A program made the position numbers and the translations under genes. A DNA stretch of 64,000 bases from Corynebacterium haematomassiliense (GTDB taxonomy: Bacteria > Actinomycetota > Actinomycetes > Mycobacteriales > Mycobacteriaceae), in assembly GCF_013978595.1 (NCBI RefSeq), contig NZ_JACDTZ010000001.1:124001-188000 (forward strand). Reading direction: 5' to 3'. Positions 17,481-25,147 of this stretch are shown here, piece by piece. How positions within the stretch are numbered: position 1 is the first letter of the stretch; each line of letters starts with the position of its first letter. Below the pieces are notes generated by a model that was given only the letters and a program-made list of their open reading frames with translations, did no database searches and was not told the DNA's origin.

Positions 17481-17881
17481 ACGGAAAAAATAAATAGTGG
17501 GGATACATCAACCTTCCACTTTCCATTCTTCCGGCTCAGAGTATTGAGGGGTCTGGGACCGGGTCCGTAAACCCTTTATGTTTTTCGCGCACAGCGGTTT
17601 TTAGCGACGCACCCTATAGGTTTTCCGCAGAACTTATATGTGTTTCTGTGCACCCCATATGTTGTCTGTTTTAGCGGTATTTCGTTGTTAATTCCGCACG
17701 CGCGCATCAAATGGTTATTTATCGACGACACTCCGTGGAATTTAAGTTCAATGTGTAGGTTAGCCGAATAAGAAGCTCTGGCAGATGGTGGGGTAATCCT
17801 GCTCTGACATCTTATTCCAGCTTGGATGCGCTGGGATTAGGACTGGTCACGTGTGAGAAGGTTTCGTGTACAACTAGGGAC
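17481..17881. other. Non-coding interval with degenerate direct repeats and ychF copy B
   Basis: No convincing gene is seen in this 400-base interval. AT-rich short repeats of the type (C/T)(A/T)TATRKG followed by a T-rich run and a CGCA/TGCA stem occur at 17575, 17615, 17635 and 17656, at spacings of 40, 20 and 21 bases, close to helical phasing. The ychF-end copy B lies at 17738. Arm-type recombinase or iteron-like binding sites are possible but unproven. Confidence 0.4.
17738..17754 (+). repeat. ychF 3'-end repeat B
   Basis: GAATTTAAGTTCAATGT preceded by GTG and followed by GTAG, so the codons read VEFKFNV-stop (TAG at 17756). No ychF body precedes it. The two third-position differences from copy A include GAA for GAG. 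Confidence 0.8.
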
Positions 17882-18856
17882 ATGAACTTTTTGTTGCTCG
17901 GTGGTACCGGTTTCCTTGGAGGGCACATTGCGTTTGCAGCAGTCGAGCGAGGACATCAAGTTACTTGCCTCGCGCGGGGTAACGGGAAGGTTCCCAACGG
18001 AACCGAATTTGTGAGTTCAGACCGTGACCGTGACGGTGCGTACGATGAGGTTGCGGGGAAAACTTGGGACACCATTGTGGATCTGACGAGTCAGCCGAAG
18101 CATGCGCGGGATGCGGCGGCGAAACTCCAGGCCAAGCATCGTATATTTGTGTCTTCGAGCAGCGTATATGAGGATCAGGGAAGTATTTCTTCCGAGTCTG
18201 ATTCTGTAGTCGCTCCGCTTGAAATTGACTACATGGAGAACATGGGGCAGTACCCAGCCGCAAAGTCTGCTTGCGAAACGACTTATCGAAGCACAAATCG
18301 GTCGGTAATGGTAGTTCGACCCGGTCTGATCGCCGGCTACGGCGACGAAACAGGGCGCAGTGGTTACTATCCGTGGCGCTTCGCGCATCCCACGGGTGAG
18401 AACGTGATCGTCCCAGACCCGGCGTTTCCCGTCGCTATGATCGATGTGAAAGACCTTGCAGGCTGGATAGTTGAGTCCGCAGAAGTCGGGACTTTCGGAA
18501 CCTTTAATGCTACGGGGTTTGCTACTTCCTTGTCCGATGTGTTCAAGATTTCGCGGGAGTTAACCGCATCGGAGTCTACGGAGCGACCTTGCTCTGATGA
18601 ACTGCTTCTCGCTAATGATGTAACCCCGTGGATGGGCCCAAAATCGTTGCCGTTGTGGGTACCAGGTGAACAGTTTCGCAACATCGCGCTACTCGATTGC
18701 ACCGCAGCCTACGAAGCGGGCCTGCGGATTCGCCCGTTGAAAGAAACATTGGCGGATGCGCTGCGATTCGAAGAGGAACAACACGGTGAAAGACTTGCCG
18801 GGCTCAGCGATGAAGAAGAAGTCGTGCTTCGCCAGCGGTTAGAAGATGGTATTTAG
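17882..18856 (+). CDS. NAD(P)-dependent epimerase/dehydratase (extended SDR-like)
   Basis: This protein of about 324 residues has an N-terminal Rossmann motif (LLLGGTGFLGGHIA, GxxGxxG) and an atypical SDR active site: a serine-rich strand FVSSSSVYED and, further on, YPAAKSACE, resembling the YxxxK pair. It probably oxidises or epimerises a nucleotide-linked sugar, but no partner sugar genes are nearby. ATG 17882 is chosen because TACAAC ends eight bases upstream (leaderless). It is the only gene in the island segment between ychF copies B and C and could be a passenger of a decayed element. Confidence 0.8.
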   Translation: MNFLLLGGTGFLGGHIAFAAVERGHQVTCLARGNGKVPNGTEFVSSDRDRDGAYDEVAGKTWDTIVDLTSQPKHARDAAAKLQAKHRIFVSSSSVYEDQGSISSESDSVVAPLEIDYMENMGQYPAAKSACETTYRSTNRSVMVVRPGLIAGYGDETGRSGYYPWRFAHPTGENVIVPDPAFPVAMIDVKDLAGWIVESAEVGTFGTFNATGFATSLSDVFKISRELTASESTERPCSDELLLANDVTPWMGPKSLPLWVPGEQFRNIALLDCTAAYEAGLRIRPLKETLADALRFEEEQHGERLAGLSDEEEVVLRQRLEDGI

Positions 18857-19101
18857 TTTCGGCACCAACAGTTCTAGCTGCAGCCAGGACCGTGCTCAGT
18901 TGGTTTTCGTTCCGCGACTGACTGTGAGAATGAGTCCGAATCTGGCGTGAGGGCAACTTCGGCGGTGCCAGCTCTTCGTGACGGGGAGCGATCTAGCCTG
19001 CGGAGGTTGCCTTTCCGAGCAGAAAACGCCTTGCGGCACACTTTTCAGGTTTCTCGAATCGCTTACAACTGAGTGAGGTAGCCTTCTTTCGCCACTCCGT
19101 T

Positions 19102-19118
19102 GAATTCAAATTTAATGT
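19102..19118 (+). repeat. ychF 3'-end repeat C
   Basis: GAATTCAAATTTAATGT, preceded by GTT and followed by GTAA, giving VEFKFNV-stop. It is the most divergent copy, yet every difference is synonymous. The TAA stop is also the first half of the TAACGC operator arm that follows. Confidence 0.8.
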
Positions 19119-19155
19119 GTAACGCGGAGCGTTAATGACGTTTCGCGTTATTGGG
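19119..19155 (+). promoter_or_regulatory. Relic of a higBA-type promoter/operator
   Basis: TAACGC-GGA-GCGTTA is followed by TGACG-TTTCGCGTTAT and a G-run. The same arrangement (TAACGT-TGT-GCGTTA, TTGACG-CTTCGCGTTAT, G-run) lies in front of higB at 25148-25185. Here no toxin or antitoxin gene follows; the IS21-family element begins 64 bases later. Confidence 0.6.
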
Positions 19156-19212
19156 GGGGAGGTTGAAGAGCGCTGTCTCTAACTCCGGTTTTCGTTCGGC
19201 CTCGGTCCATTC

Positions 19213-19218
19213 CGCTAC
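19213..19218. repeat. Left target-site duplication of IS21-family element
   Basis: CGCTAC directly before the TGTT terminus. The identical hexamer follows the other end at 21866-21871. Confidence 0.8.
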
Positions 19219-19363
19219 TGTTGCGACCGGCTAGTTGGTAGCGGTGTGGTGACTTTCGGGTAGCGGTTCAGTGGGTTTCCGGTAGCGGGGTTGGCGGTGG
19301 CGGGTGATGCTTTCGGGTGGTTGCACCACAGGGGTGTAGCCGGTTACCGGAAGGAGTCCGCTG

Positions 19364-21007
19364 ATGACGGATTACCGGGCGGTGATGAAGCTGCTTGTGC
19401 AGCAGCGTTCGTACCGCCAGATTGAACAACAGCTCGGGTGCTCGCACCGCACGATTTCCCGGTCGAATCAGGTGCTTCGATCCCTTGGGATTCGCACCGT
19501 CGACCAGGTTTTGGCGTTGACGGATGATGAGCTCGACGAGTTATTCGTAGATGGGCGCAGTACCGGCCAGGGCGAATTCGTCCCTATCGATTTTGATGCG
19601 GTGGTCAAAGCCCGCACGGGGCGTAACAAGCAGACACTGCAAGTGCTGTGGGCGCGCTACACCACCACACCTGCTTTACCCGGCCAGCTCCATTACAGCT
19701 ACGACCGGTTTCGCCAGTTGGTGGCGTCTCATGTCGATGCGGCCGGTTTGACCGCACGCATCACCCACACACCGGGGCACACCATGCAGGTGGATTGGGC
19801 AGGCACCAAGATGCGCCTGTTAGACCCTTATGGCGCACCGGGGGTGAAGGTCAGCGTGTTTGTCGCCTCAATGCCGTATTCAGGGATGATTTTTGCCCTC
19901 GCATGTCCGGATGAGCGCCAGCATTCCTGGCTTGATGCCCACCACCACGCGTTCGCCTACTTCGGGGGCGTGCCTGAGGTTGTGGTGCCGGATAATGCCT
20001 CGACTGCGTCGAACGCGATCAGCGCGGCGGATCGAAACCGCAAGGTCAACGACACCTACGAGCAGTTTTTGGAGCATTACAACACCGCAGCACTGCCCAC
20101 GAGGGCGAAACGGCCGAAAGACAAAGCGAATGTCGAAGCCGCAGTCAAGATCGTCACCCACAAGGTCATCCACGCACTCGATGGCCACCAGTGCGTCGAC
20201 CTTGACGAACTCAACTCGCGAATTCAGCAGCTGGTTGACCAGATCAACCAGGCGGTACCGTTTCGTCACCAGCAGTCAAGCCGCAAAGACATTTTCGATG
20301 CGCATGAAAGGCACCTGTTGACAGCGCTTCCCGATACCCCGTGGCAGCGCACCGAGTGGAAACGCGCCAAGGTCGCCCCAGATTTCCACATCACCGTAGC
20401 TAGCGTGCGGTACTCCGTGCCGCACCAGCTCGTTGGCCGCACTGTCGATGTGCGCATCACCGGGCAAGTGCTCACGGTCTTCGATGGTGGCCGTGCCGTT
20501 ACAACCCACACGCTTGCCCACACCCGCGGGGCGTATGTCACCGATGCCGACCACATCCCGGCGAATATGGATCACACCCAGGGACTGTGGACGAGCGATT
20601 ACTTCCTGCGCGAAGCCCAAAAGATCGGGCCGGCGACACGCACCGTCATCGAGGAAATGATCACGGCGAAAGCAATCCCGGCCCAGGCGTACCAATCGTG
20701 CAGGAACGTGCTGTCAATGGGCAAACACGCCAACAAGCTCGTGTTGGAAGAAGCATGTAAGCGCTTGGTCTCCTCCGACGGGACCCGCCGGGCGGTGTCC
20801 TACACCGCGGTCAAAAACATGATGGCCGCCGTACGCAAAGAAGCCGCAACCCGACCACACGGCTTCGACCAACCGGCACCGGCCACACCTGGGCATCGGG
20901 CCCACGCACCCGCCGCTGCCACACGCGACACCAGCGGCGCCTACCTCGGTGGCGCAGCACAGTTCAGTCTGGACAACCTCATCAAGAAAGGAACCACAAC
21001 GCCATGA
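19364..21007 (+). CDS. istA: IS21-family transposase IstA
   Basis: This 547-residue transposase has an N-terminal helix-turn-helix (SYRQIEQQLGCSHRTISRSN), a DDE catalytic core (VDWAGTKM for the first Asp; VVPDNASTASN for the second; KDKANVEAAVKIV containing the Glu) and a C-terminal beta-barrel region. It cuts and joins the element ends together with IstB. The full length is intact. Its TGA overlaps the istB ATG in ATGA, the usual IS21 coupling. Confidence 0.93.
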   Translation: MTDYRAVMKLLVQQRSYRQIEQQLGCSHRTISRSNQVLRSLGIRTVDQVLALTDDELDELFVDGRSTGQGEFVPIDFDAVVKARTGRNKQTLQVLWARYTTTPALPGQLHYSYDRFRQLVASHVDAAGLTARITHTPGHTMQVDWAGTKMRLLDPYGAPGVKVSVFVASMPYSGMIFALACPDERQHSWLDAHHHAFAYFGGVPEVVVPDNASTASNAISAADRNRKVNDTYEQFLEHYNTAALPTRAKRPKDKANVEAAVKIVTHKVIHALDGHQCVDLDELNSRIQQLVDQINQAVPFRHQQSSRKDIFDAHERHLLTALPDTPWQRTEWKRAKVAPDFHITVASVRYSVPHQLVGRTVDVRITGQVLTVFDGGRAVTTHTLAHTRGAYVTDADHIPANMDHTQGLWTSDYFLREAQKIGPATRTVIEEMITAKAIPAQAYQSCRNVLSMGKHANKLVLEEACKRLVSSDGTRRAVSYTAVKNMMAAVRKEAATRPHGFDQPAPATPGHRAHAPAAATRDTSGAYLGGAAQFSLDNLIKKGTTTP

Positions 21008-21771
21008 CCCCACCGACCCCGCCTCAAGAGCGTTTCCTCGACGAATCCGTCCTCGCGGACTTCACAGCGATGCGCATGACAGCCTTCGGCAAAAGCGTCA
21101 TCGACATCGCCAACGACCCAGCCTTCGACACGTGGACCTTCTCCCAAAAGTAGCTCTACGCACTCGACAAAGAAGTCGCGGCCAGACGCGAACGCCGCAT
21201 CAACAAACTGCTCAAGGCATCACGATCGCCAAACCCCGATGCCTGCCTCGAAGACGTCGTCTACGCACCTGACCGCAACATCAACCCAGAACAAGTCAGC
21301 CGACTCGCTCACGGACAATGGTGCCACCTGGGCCAAAACATTGTCATCTTGGGCAAATCCTCAGTCGGCAAGACCTACCTCGCCCAAGCTCTGATCACCG
21401 CAGCATGCCGCAACGACTACTCCGCCAGGTTCTACCGCACCGACATGCTCGCCGCGCACTTCGCAGTAATGCCACTCGACGACCCAGCCCGGCTCAAACT
21501 CACCCGCGAGTTGATCAGCGTCGACGTGTTAGTCCTCGACGACTTCCTCACCACCCCAGTCGACGCCGCCACCGCGCACCTGCTCTTCAACATTCTCTCC
21601 GAACGAGAAGGCAACCGATCAACAATCGTGACCTCACAGTTCACCCCGCAAGACTGGTACAGATCCATCCCGGACGCCGTCATCGCCGAGTCCATCCTCA
21701 ACCGACTCATCGCCGGCGCCGAAATCATCACCCTCGAAGGACCAAACATGAGACTGGAAGCTAACCAGTAA
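21004..21771 (+). pseudogene. istB: IS21-family helper ATPase IstB, interrupted by an in-frame TAG
   Basis: The frame from ATG 21004 encodes an IstB-like protein of 255 codons but has an amber codon at 21151-21153 after SQK, about residue 50. Beyond it the same frame continues without shifts: a Walker A motif (GKSSVGKTYLA), Walker B (VLVLDDFLT) and the AAA+ C-terminal part. IstB is the ATP-dependent target selector of IS21 transposition. A single C-to-T type change (CAG to TAG) would explain the stop. The 3' part could start internally but would lack the N-terminal IstA-binding domain. Confidence 0.85.
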
Positions 21772-21865
21772 CACACAAAGCGCCTGAGCAGGGACCCGCT
21801 ACCGGATCCCCACTCAAGCGCTACCACAAACTCACCACACCGCTTCCATTTCGATCTTCTAAACA

Positions 21866-21871
21866 CGCTAC
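21866..21871. repeat. Right target-site duplication of IS21-family element
   Basis: CGCTAC directly after the AACA terminus, identical to 19213-19218. Confidence 0.8.
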
Positions 21872-21954
21872 CTCGTGTGTAGAATCTGCAAGCGGTATCG
21901 GGCCGTTGAACTATTAGGTTCACCCACAGTTCCCGTGCCTGCACGCATCGAGAA

Positions 21955-21990
21955 GGACCAGGTGGTGAACTCGAATGACTCGCCTGGTCC
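21955..21990 (-). terminator. Possible terminator hairpin downstream of the metal ATPase gene
   Basis: GGACCAGG (21955-21962) and CCTGGTCC (21983-21990) form a perfect 8-bp stem with a 20-base loop, 57 bases past the stop of the ATPase gene. There is no T-run beyond TTCT, so function is uncertain. Confidence 0.35.
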
Positions 21991-22046
21991 AACGTGTGTG
22001 CGCTCGGCGCGTGGTTTAACTCTTATAAGACTTGCCGGTCACAGCC

Positions 22047-23939
22047 TCAGCGTTTCGCTCGTGCAGCCCGCAGGCCGTTCAAGATCACGATGACTTCAGC
22101 GACTTCGTGAACCAACACGACGGCGGCCAGGCCCAGCACACCGCTGATCGCCAGTGGCATCAACACGATGATGATGGCCAGAGACAGCACGATGTTCTGG
22201 TTGATGATCCTGCTGCCTCGGCGGGCGTGCTGCAGCGCCTGCGGGATCAGCCGGAGGTCGTGGCCAGTGAAGGCGACGTCAGCGGACTCGATCGCGGCGT
22301 CAGAGCCGGTTGCTCCCATCGCAATGCCCACCGTCGCGCCCGCCAGTGCCGGCGCGTCGTTGATGCCGTCGCCGATCATCGCCGTCGGCGTCTTGGAGGA
22401 AAATTCGGCGACGATGCTTGCCTTGTCCTCAGGGCGCAGCTCGGCGCGCACGTCGTCGATTCCGGCGATTTCAGCCAGCGCCCGGGCGGTGCGAGTGTTG
22501 TCGCCGGTGAGCATGCTCACTTCCACATCGTTGGCGCGCAGGGTCTGCACGGCTTCGGGAACCTCGGGACGCAGCTCGTCGCGGACACCGATCGCTCCGG
22601 CGAGAGCGTCATCGACGGTGACTAGGACGCAGGTCTGGCCTTCGGACTCCATGCGCTCAACGTCTGCCTTCAGTGGCCCGGCGTCGATCCACCGGGGGCT
22701 GCCCACCAGCACCCGTCGGCCTTCGACGGTGCCGCTGATGCCGTGCCCGGCTTCCTCGCTGATGTCCTGGGCGGCGGGCGCTTCGGGCCCCGCTGCCGCG
22801 ATCGCCGCGGCGAGGGGGTGCGTCGATTGCTGCTCAACTGCCGCCGCGAAAGTAAGCACCTGCGCCCGATCAAACCTGTCTGCCGGGACCACGCCGGTAA
22901 CCTCGGGCTGGTTGCGGGTGAGGGTTCCGGTCTTGTCCACCGCCAGGTGACGGATGCCGCCGAGCCGCTCGAACGCCGCGCCAGACTTGATGACCACGCC
23001 GAACTGGCTGGCCGCGCCGATCGCGGCCACGACCGTCAGCGGCACGGAGATTGCCAGCGCGCACGGCGACGCTGCGACCAGAACCACCAACGCACGGGTG
23101 ATCCACGTCTCGGGGTCGCCCAGCAGCGAGCCGATCACGCCGACTAGCACCGCCAGGATCATCACCCCGGGCACTAGGGGTTGGGCAATCCGGTCGGCGA
23201 TCCGGGCGCGGTCGCCCTTTTCCGCCTGCGCCTGCTCGACCAGGTCCACGAGTGTGGTCAGCGAGTTGTCCGTTCCAGCTGCGGTCGTCTGGACTTCCAG
23301 CACACCGGCGGAGTTGATCGCTCCCGCGGGCACCTCGTCGCCGGGCGCAACCTCCTCCGGAATGGATTCTCCGGTGATCGCTGAGGTGTCAAGGCTGGAG
23401 CGCCCAGACCGAATGATGCCGTCCGTGGCGATCCGCTCTCCGGGGCGCACGAGCATAAGCTCGCCAGCCGCGAGGTCCTTCGCTGCGACCTCGACCGACG
23501 TGCCGTCGCGCAGCACCGTCGCGGTCTGCGGTACCAACTTCAACAGTGCCCGCAGTCCGCCCTGCGCCCGGTCCATCGCCTTGTCTTCCAGCGCCTCGGC
23601 GATCGAGTACAGGAACGCTAGCGCCGCGGCCTCTCCGACGTAACCGAGGATTACCGCGCCGACCGCGCTGATGGTCATCAGCAAACCAATGCCGAGCTTG
23701 CGCTTCGTGACAAGGTTTCGGATCGCGTCGGGCGCGAACGTATACGCCCCTAGCAGCAGGCCGACCCAGAACAGTACTGTCGCGGGTGTCGCTAGCCCGG
23801 ACCAGCCCAGCGCCAGGCCTACGCAGAGGGCTACGCCGGAGAAGATCGGCAGTAGCAACTCGGGGTCCTTCCACCATGGCCGATCGAGTTCTTCGATCTC
23901 CGTGGCGGGTTCGTGTTCGCATCCACACGCCGAGCTCAT
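22047..23939 (-). CDS. Heavy-metal P1B-type ATPase, CtpG-like
   Basis: This 630-residue metal exporter has a short Cys-rich N-terminus (SSACGCEHE) instead of a full metal-binding domain, the TGES actuator motif (ITGESIPEE), an SPC metal motif in helix 6 (AASPCALAISVP), the phosphorylation motif DKTGT, an HP-like motif (STHPLA) and GDGINDAPAL. The SPC motif and the partner regulator resemble mycobacterial CtpG, which is controlled by CmtR and linked to Cd/Pb/Co efflux. ATG 23939 overlaps the regulator stop in ATGA, so the two genes are translationally coupled. Confidence 0.9.
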   Translation of the reverse strand: MSSACGCEHEPATEIEELDRPWWKDPELLLPIFSGVALCVGLALGWSGLATPATVLFWVGLLLGAYTFAPDAIRNLVTKRKLGIGLLMTISAVGAVILGYVGEAAALAFLYSIAEALEDKAMDRAQGGLRALLKLVPQTATVLRDGTSVEVAAKDLAAGELMLVRPGERIATDGIIRSGRSSLDTSAITGESIPEEVAPGDEVPAGAINSAGVLEVQTTAAGTDNSLTTLVDLVEQAQAEKGDRARIADRIAQPLVPGVMILAVLVGVIGSLLGDPETWITRALVVLVAASPCALAISVPLTVVAAIGAASQFGVVIKSGAAFERLGGIRHLAVDKTGTLTRNQPEVTGVVPADRFDRAQVLTFAAAVEQQSTHPLAAAIAAAGPEAPAAQDISEEAGHGISGTVEGRRVLVGSPRWIDAGPLKADVERMESEGQTCVLVTVDDALAGAIGVRDELRPEVPEAVQTLRANDVEVSMLTGDNTRTARALAEIAGIDDVRAELRPEDKASIVAEFSSKTPTAMIGDGINDAPALAGATVGIAMGATGSDAAIESADVAFTGHDLRLIPQALQHARRGSRIINQNIVLSLAIIIVLMPLAISGVLGLAAVVLVHEVAEVIVILNGLRAARAKR

Positions 23940-24295
23940 GCGTCCTCTCCCTTCTCGCCGCAGCCGGGCACCGAGCACTCAGGGTCGATGCACGGGGCGT
24001 TTTCGTCGACAGCCAACGTCGCGTTCACCAGCGCGTTGAGCGCTGCCGCGAGGTGCGGATCGGCGATTTCGTAGCGTGTCTTGCGGCCCTCCGGCTCGGC
24101 AACGACGATGCCGCAGTCACGCAGGCAGGTCAGGTGGTTCGAGACGTTTGAGCGGGTCAGGCCCAGGTCGCGCGAAAGTACGGCCGGGTAGCTCGGGCCG
24201 TCGAGTAGTGTCATCAGGATTCTGGAACGCGTCGGATCCGCCATGGCCCGGCCGAGCCGGTTCATGACGTCGAGGCGTGAAGCAATAGTCAGCAT
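23936..24295 (-). CDS. cmtR: ArsR-family metal sensor, CmtR-like
   Basis: This 119-residue winged-helix repressor has recognition helix LTRSNVSNHLTCLRDCG. Cysteines fall at residues 57, 61 and 102, exactly the Cd(II)/Pb(II) ligands known for Mycobacterium tuberculosis CmtR; two more cysteines follow (DPECSVPGC), which is unusual. It should release DNA on binding Cd or Pb and so derepress the downstream ATPase. ATG 24295 lies seven bases after a TATTGT hexamer (leaderless). Three 19-bp-spaced direct repeats overlap the promoter. Confidence 0.88.
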   Translation of the reverse strand: MLTIASRLDVMNRLGRAMADPTRSRILMTLLDGPSYPAVLSRDLGLTRSNVSNHLTCLRDCGIVVAEPEGRKTRYEIADPHLAAALNALVNATLAVDENAPCIDPECSVPGCGEKGEDA

Positions 24296-24342
24296 GTGCT
24301 GAACAATACATCGTGTGCTGAACTATTCAAAGTGTGCTGAAC
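24295..24342 (-). promoter_or_regulatory. cmtR promoter and triple-repeat operator
   Basis: TGTGCTGAAC occurs at 24295, 24314 and 24333, an exact 19-bp period. On the minus strand TTGAAT and TATTGT with a 16-base spacer form a promoter between the repeats, and the first repeat overlaps the ATG. The repeats probably bind the CmtR-like repressor. Confidence 0.7.
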
Positions 24343-24490
24343 TGACAGTTACGCGAAGGTCCTGCGACCTGCAAGAATTAGTCGATGGGATAGCAGATGA
24401 CTGATCCTTTGTGGTTCGGCTGCCACCCAACGCGGGAGCGACGTGGGTGGCGAGGTTCTCGAGAAAGTTACTTTGCAACTACATACCGTG

Positions 24491-24507
24491 GAGTTCAAGT
24501 TCAATGT
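24491..24507 (+). repeat. ychF 3'-end repeat D (right island junction)
   Basis: GAGTTCAAGTTCAATGT, preceded by GTG and followed by GTAA, giving VEFKFNV-stop. The TAA ends at 24511 and the convergent VOC gene's stop begins at 24512, so this is probably the original ychF end displaced by the island. Confidence 0.82.
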
Positions 24508-24511
24508 GTAA

Positions 24512-24862
24512 CTAGGCCTCGGGGCTGCCCACGCAGAACTCGTTGCCTTCCGGATCCTGCATCACGGTCCATACGAGTCCTGGCGCCTCGTGGGTGGTGA
24601 GTTCGGTAGCGCCCAAGTCTGTGAGGCGCTCCACTAAGGTTTCGCGTTCCGCCCCGCCAACGTCGATATGCATGCGGTTCTTGCCAGGCGTGGGATCCTC
24701 GACGCGCTGAAACCCTAGCGCTGGAGTCGAATCAACCATCACGAAATCGCCGTAATCCGCGGCGATTTCGCAGCCGGCTGCGGCTGACCAGAACTCGGCG
24801 AGCCTAGACGGATCGTGACAGTCGAAGGTAATTTGCCGGATAGTGAGGTTCGGGTCGCTCAT
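24512..24862 (-). CDS. VOC-family protein (glyoxalase/dioxygenase-like)
   Basis: This 116-residue single VOC domain has paired beta-alpha-beta-beta-beta modules (ITFDCHDPSRLAEFW, then MHIDVGGAERETLVERL and VMQDPEGNEFCVG). Metal ligands typical of the fold could be His 18 and His in MHID, plus Glu in GNEFCV. The substrate is unknown. ATG 24862 is chosen because CATAAT ends seven bases upstream. It marks the resumption of backbone after the island. Confidence 0.78.
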   Translation of the reverse strand: MSDPNLTIRQITFDCHDPSRLAEFWSAAAGCEIAADYGDFVMVDSTPALGFQRVEDPTPGKNRMHIDVGGAERETLVERLTDLGATELTTHEAPGLVWTVMQDPEGNEFCVGSPEA

Positions 24863-24918
24863 GAGCATCATTATGGGGGCGGGGCTTAGAAAGTGCAGCC
24901 TGGTCTCCAGGCGGGGAC

Positions 24919-25065
24919 TCAGCCTTCCGGCGTAGTGGAGCGTTTTGAATCGCGAGGGTCACTCCCGCGAGAGCGTAAGAACTCGATGTCGTAGCCTGTT
25001 TCGGCTTCGGCGACCCAAGCATCAACCTGATCTTCACTGATCGGCTTCCCGTTTATTGTCTTCAC
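24919..25065 (-). pseudogene. Truncated antitoxin-like (ribbon-helix-helix associated) fragment
   Basis: From GTG 25065 the frame reads KTINGKPISEDQVDAWVAEA, followed by ETGYDIEFLRSRG. This resembles the N-terminus of CopG/VapB-type antitoxins (NGKPITDEQxxAWxxEAExGYDxExLRRRGRP), then loses similarity. The DNA-binding part and any toxin are absent. It lies head-to-head with the higBA promoter, suggesting debris from an earlier toxin-antitoxin locus. Confidence 0.5.
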
Positions 25066-25147
25066 GGTAGCCACCGTAATGCGGAGCTTGCGACGGTGTG
25101 GTTGCGTAAAGTGGGTGTGCATTTGCATTCGGGTGAGCACAAACTTA

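Larger units (their letters stand above)
18857..19218. other. Non-coding interval before IS21-family element
   Basis: No gene is supported. Landmarks are the ychF-end copy C at 19102-19118 and, directly joined to it, a toxin-antitoxin-type operator relic at 19119-19155. The remainder up to the IS left end shows no recognisable coding similarity. Confidence 0.5.
19219..21865. mobile_element. IS21-family insertion sequence, 2647 bp, complete ends
   Basis: The element starts with TGTT and ends with AACA. The terminal regions are inverted repeats about 70 bases long with internal TAGCGG repeats: GGTAGCGGTGTGGTGA at 19237 matches the complement of the sequence around 21840, and CCGGTAGCGGG at 19279 matches its counterpart near 21800. 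A 6-bp duplication CGCTAC flanks it. It encodes IstA and an IstB interrupted by a stop codon. The intact ends and matching duplication indicate fairly recent transposition into the island. Confidence 0.88.
15414..24507. mobile_element. Composite genomic island inserted at the ychF 3' end
   Basis: The stretch lies between the intact ychF and the fourth copy of its terminal codons, after which the convergent VOC gene begins directly. Two internal copies divide it into segments 15414-17754, 17755-19118 and 19119-24507. Contents are accessory: a broken serine recombinase, erm(X), a methyltransferase fragment, an epimerase-like gene, an IS21-family element and a cmtR-ctpG-like pair. It contains none of the 18 CGTCGATARGC copies found elsewhere in the window and is visibly less GC-rich in its first half. 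No intact integrase remains, so it is probably immobile by itself. Confidence 0.75.

Noticed and set aside
15400..24520. tRNA gene as island attachment site
   Set aside because: No tRNA-like cloverleaf is recognisable at either junction; the duplicated sequence is the ychF 3' end.
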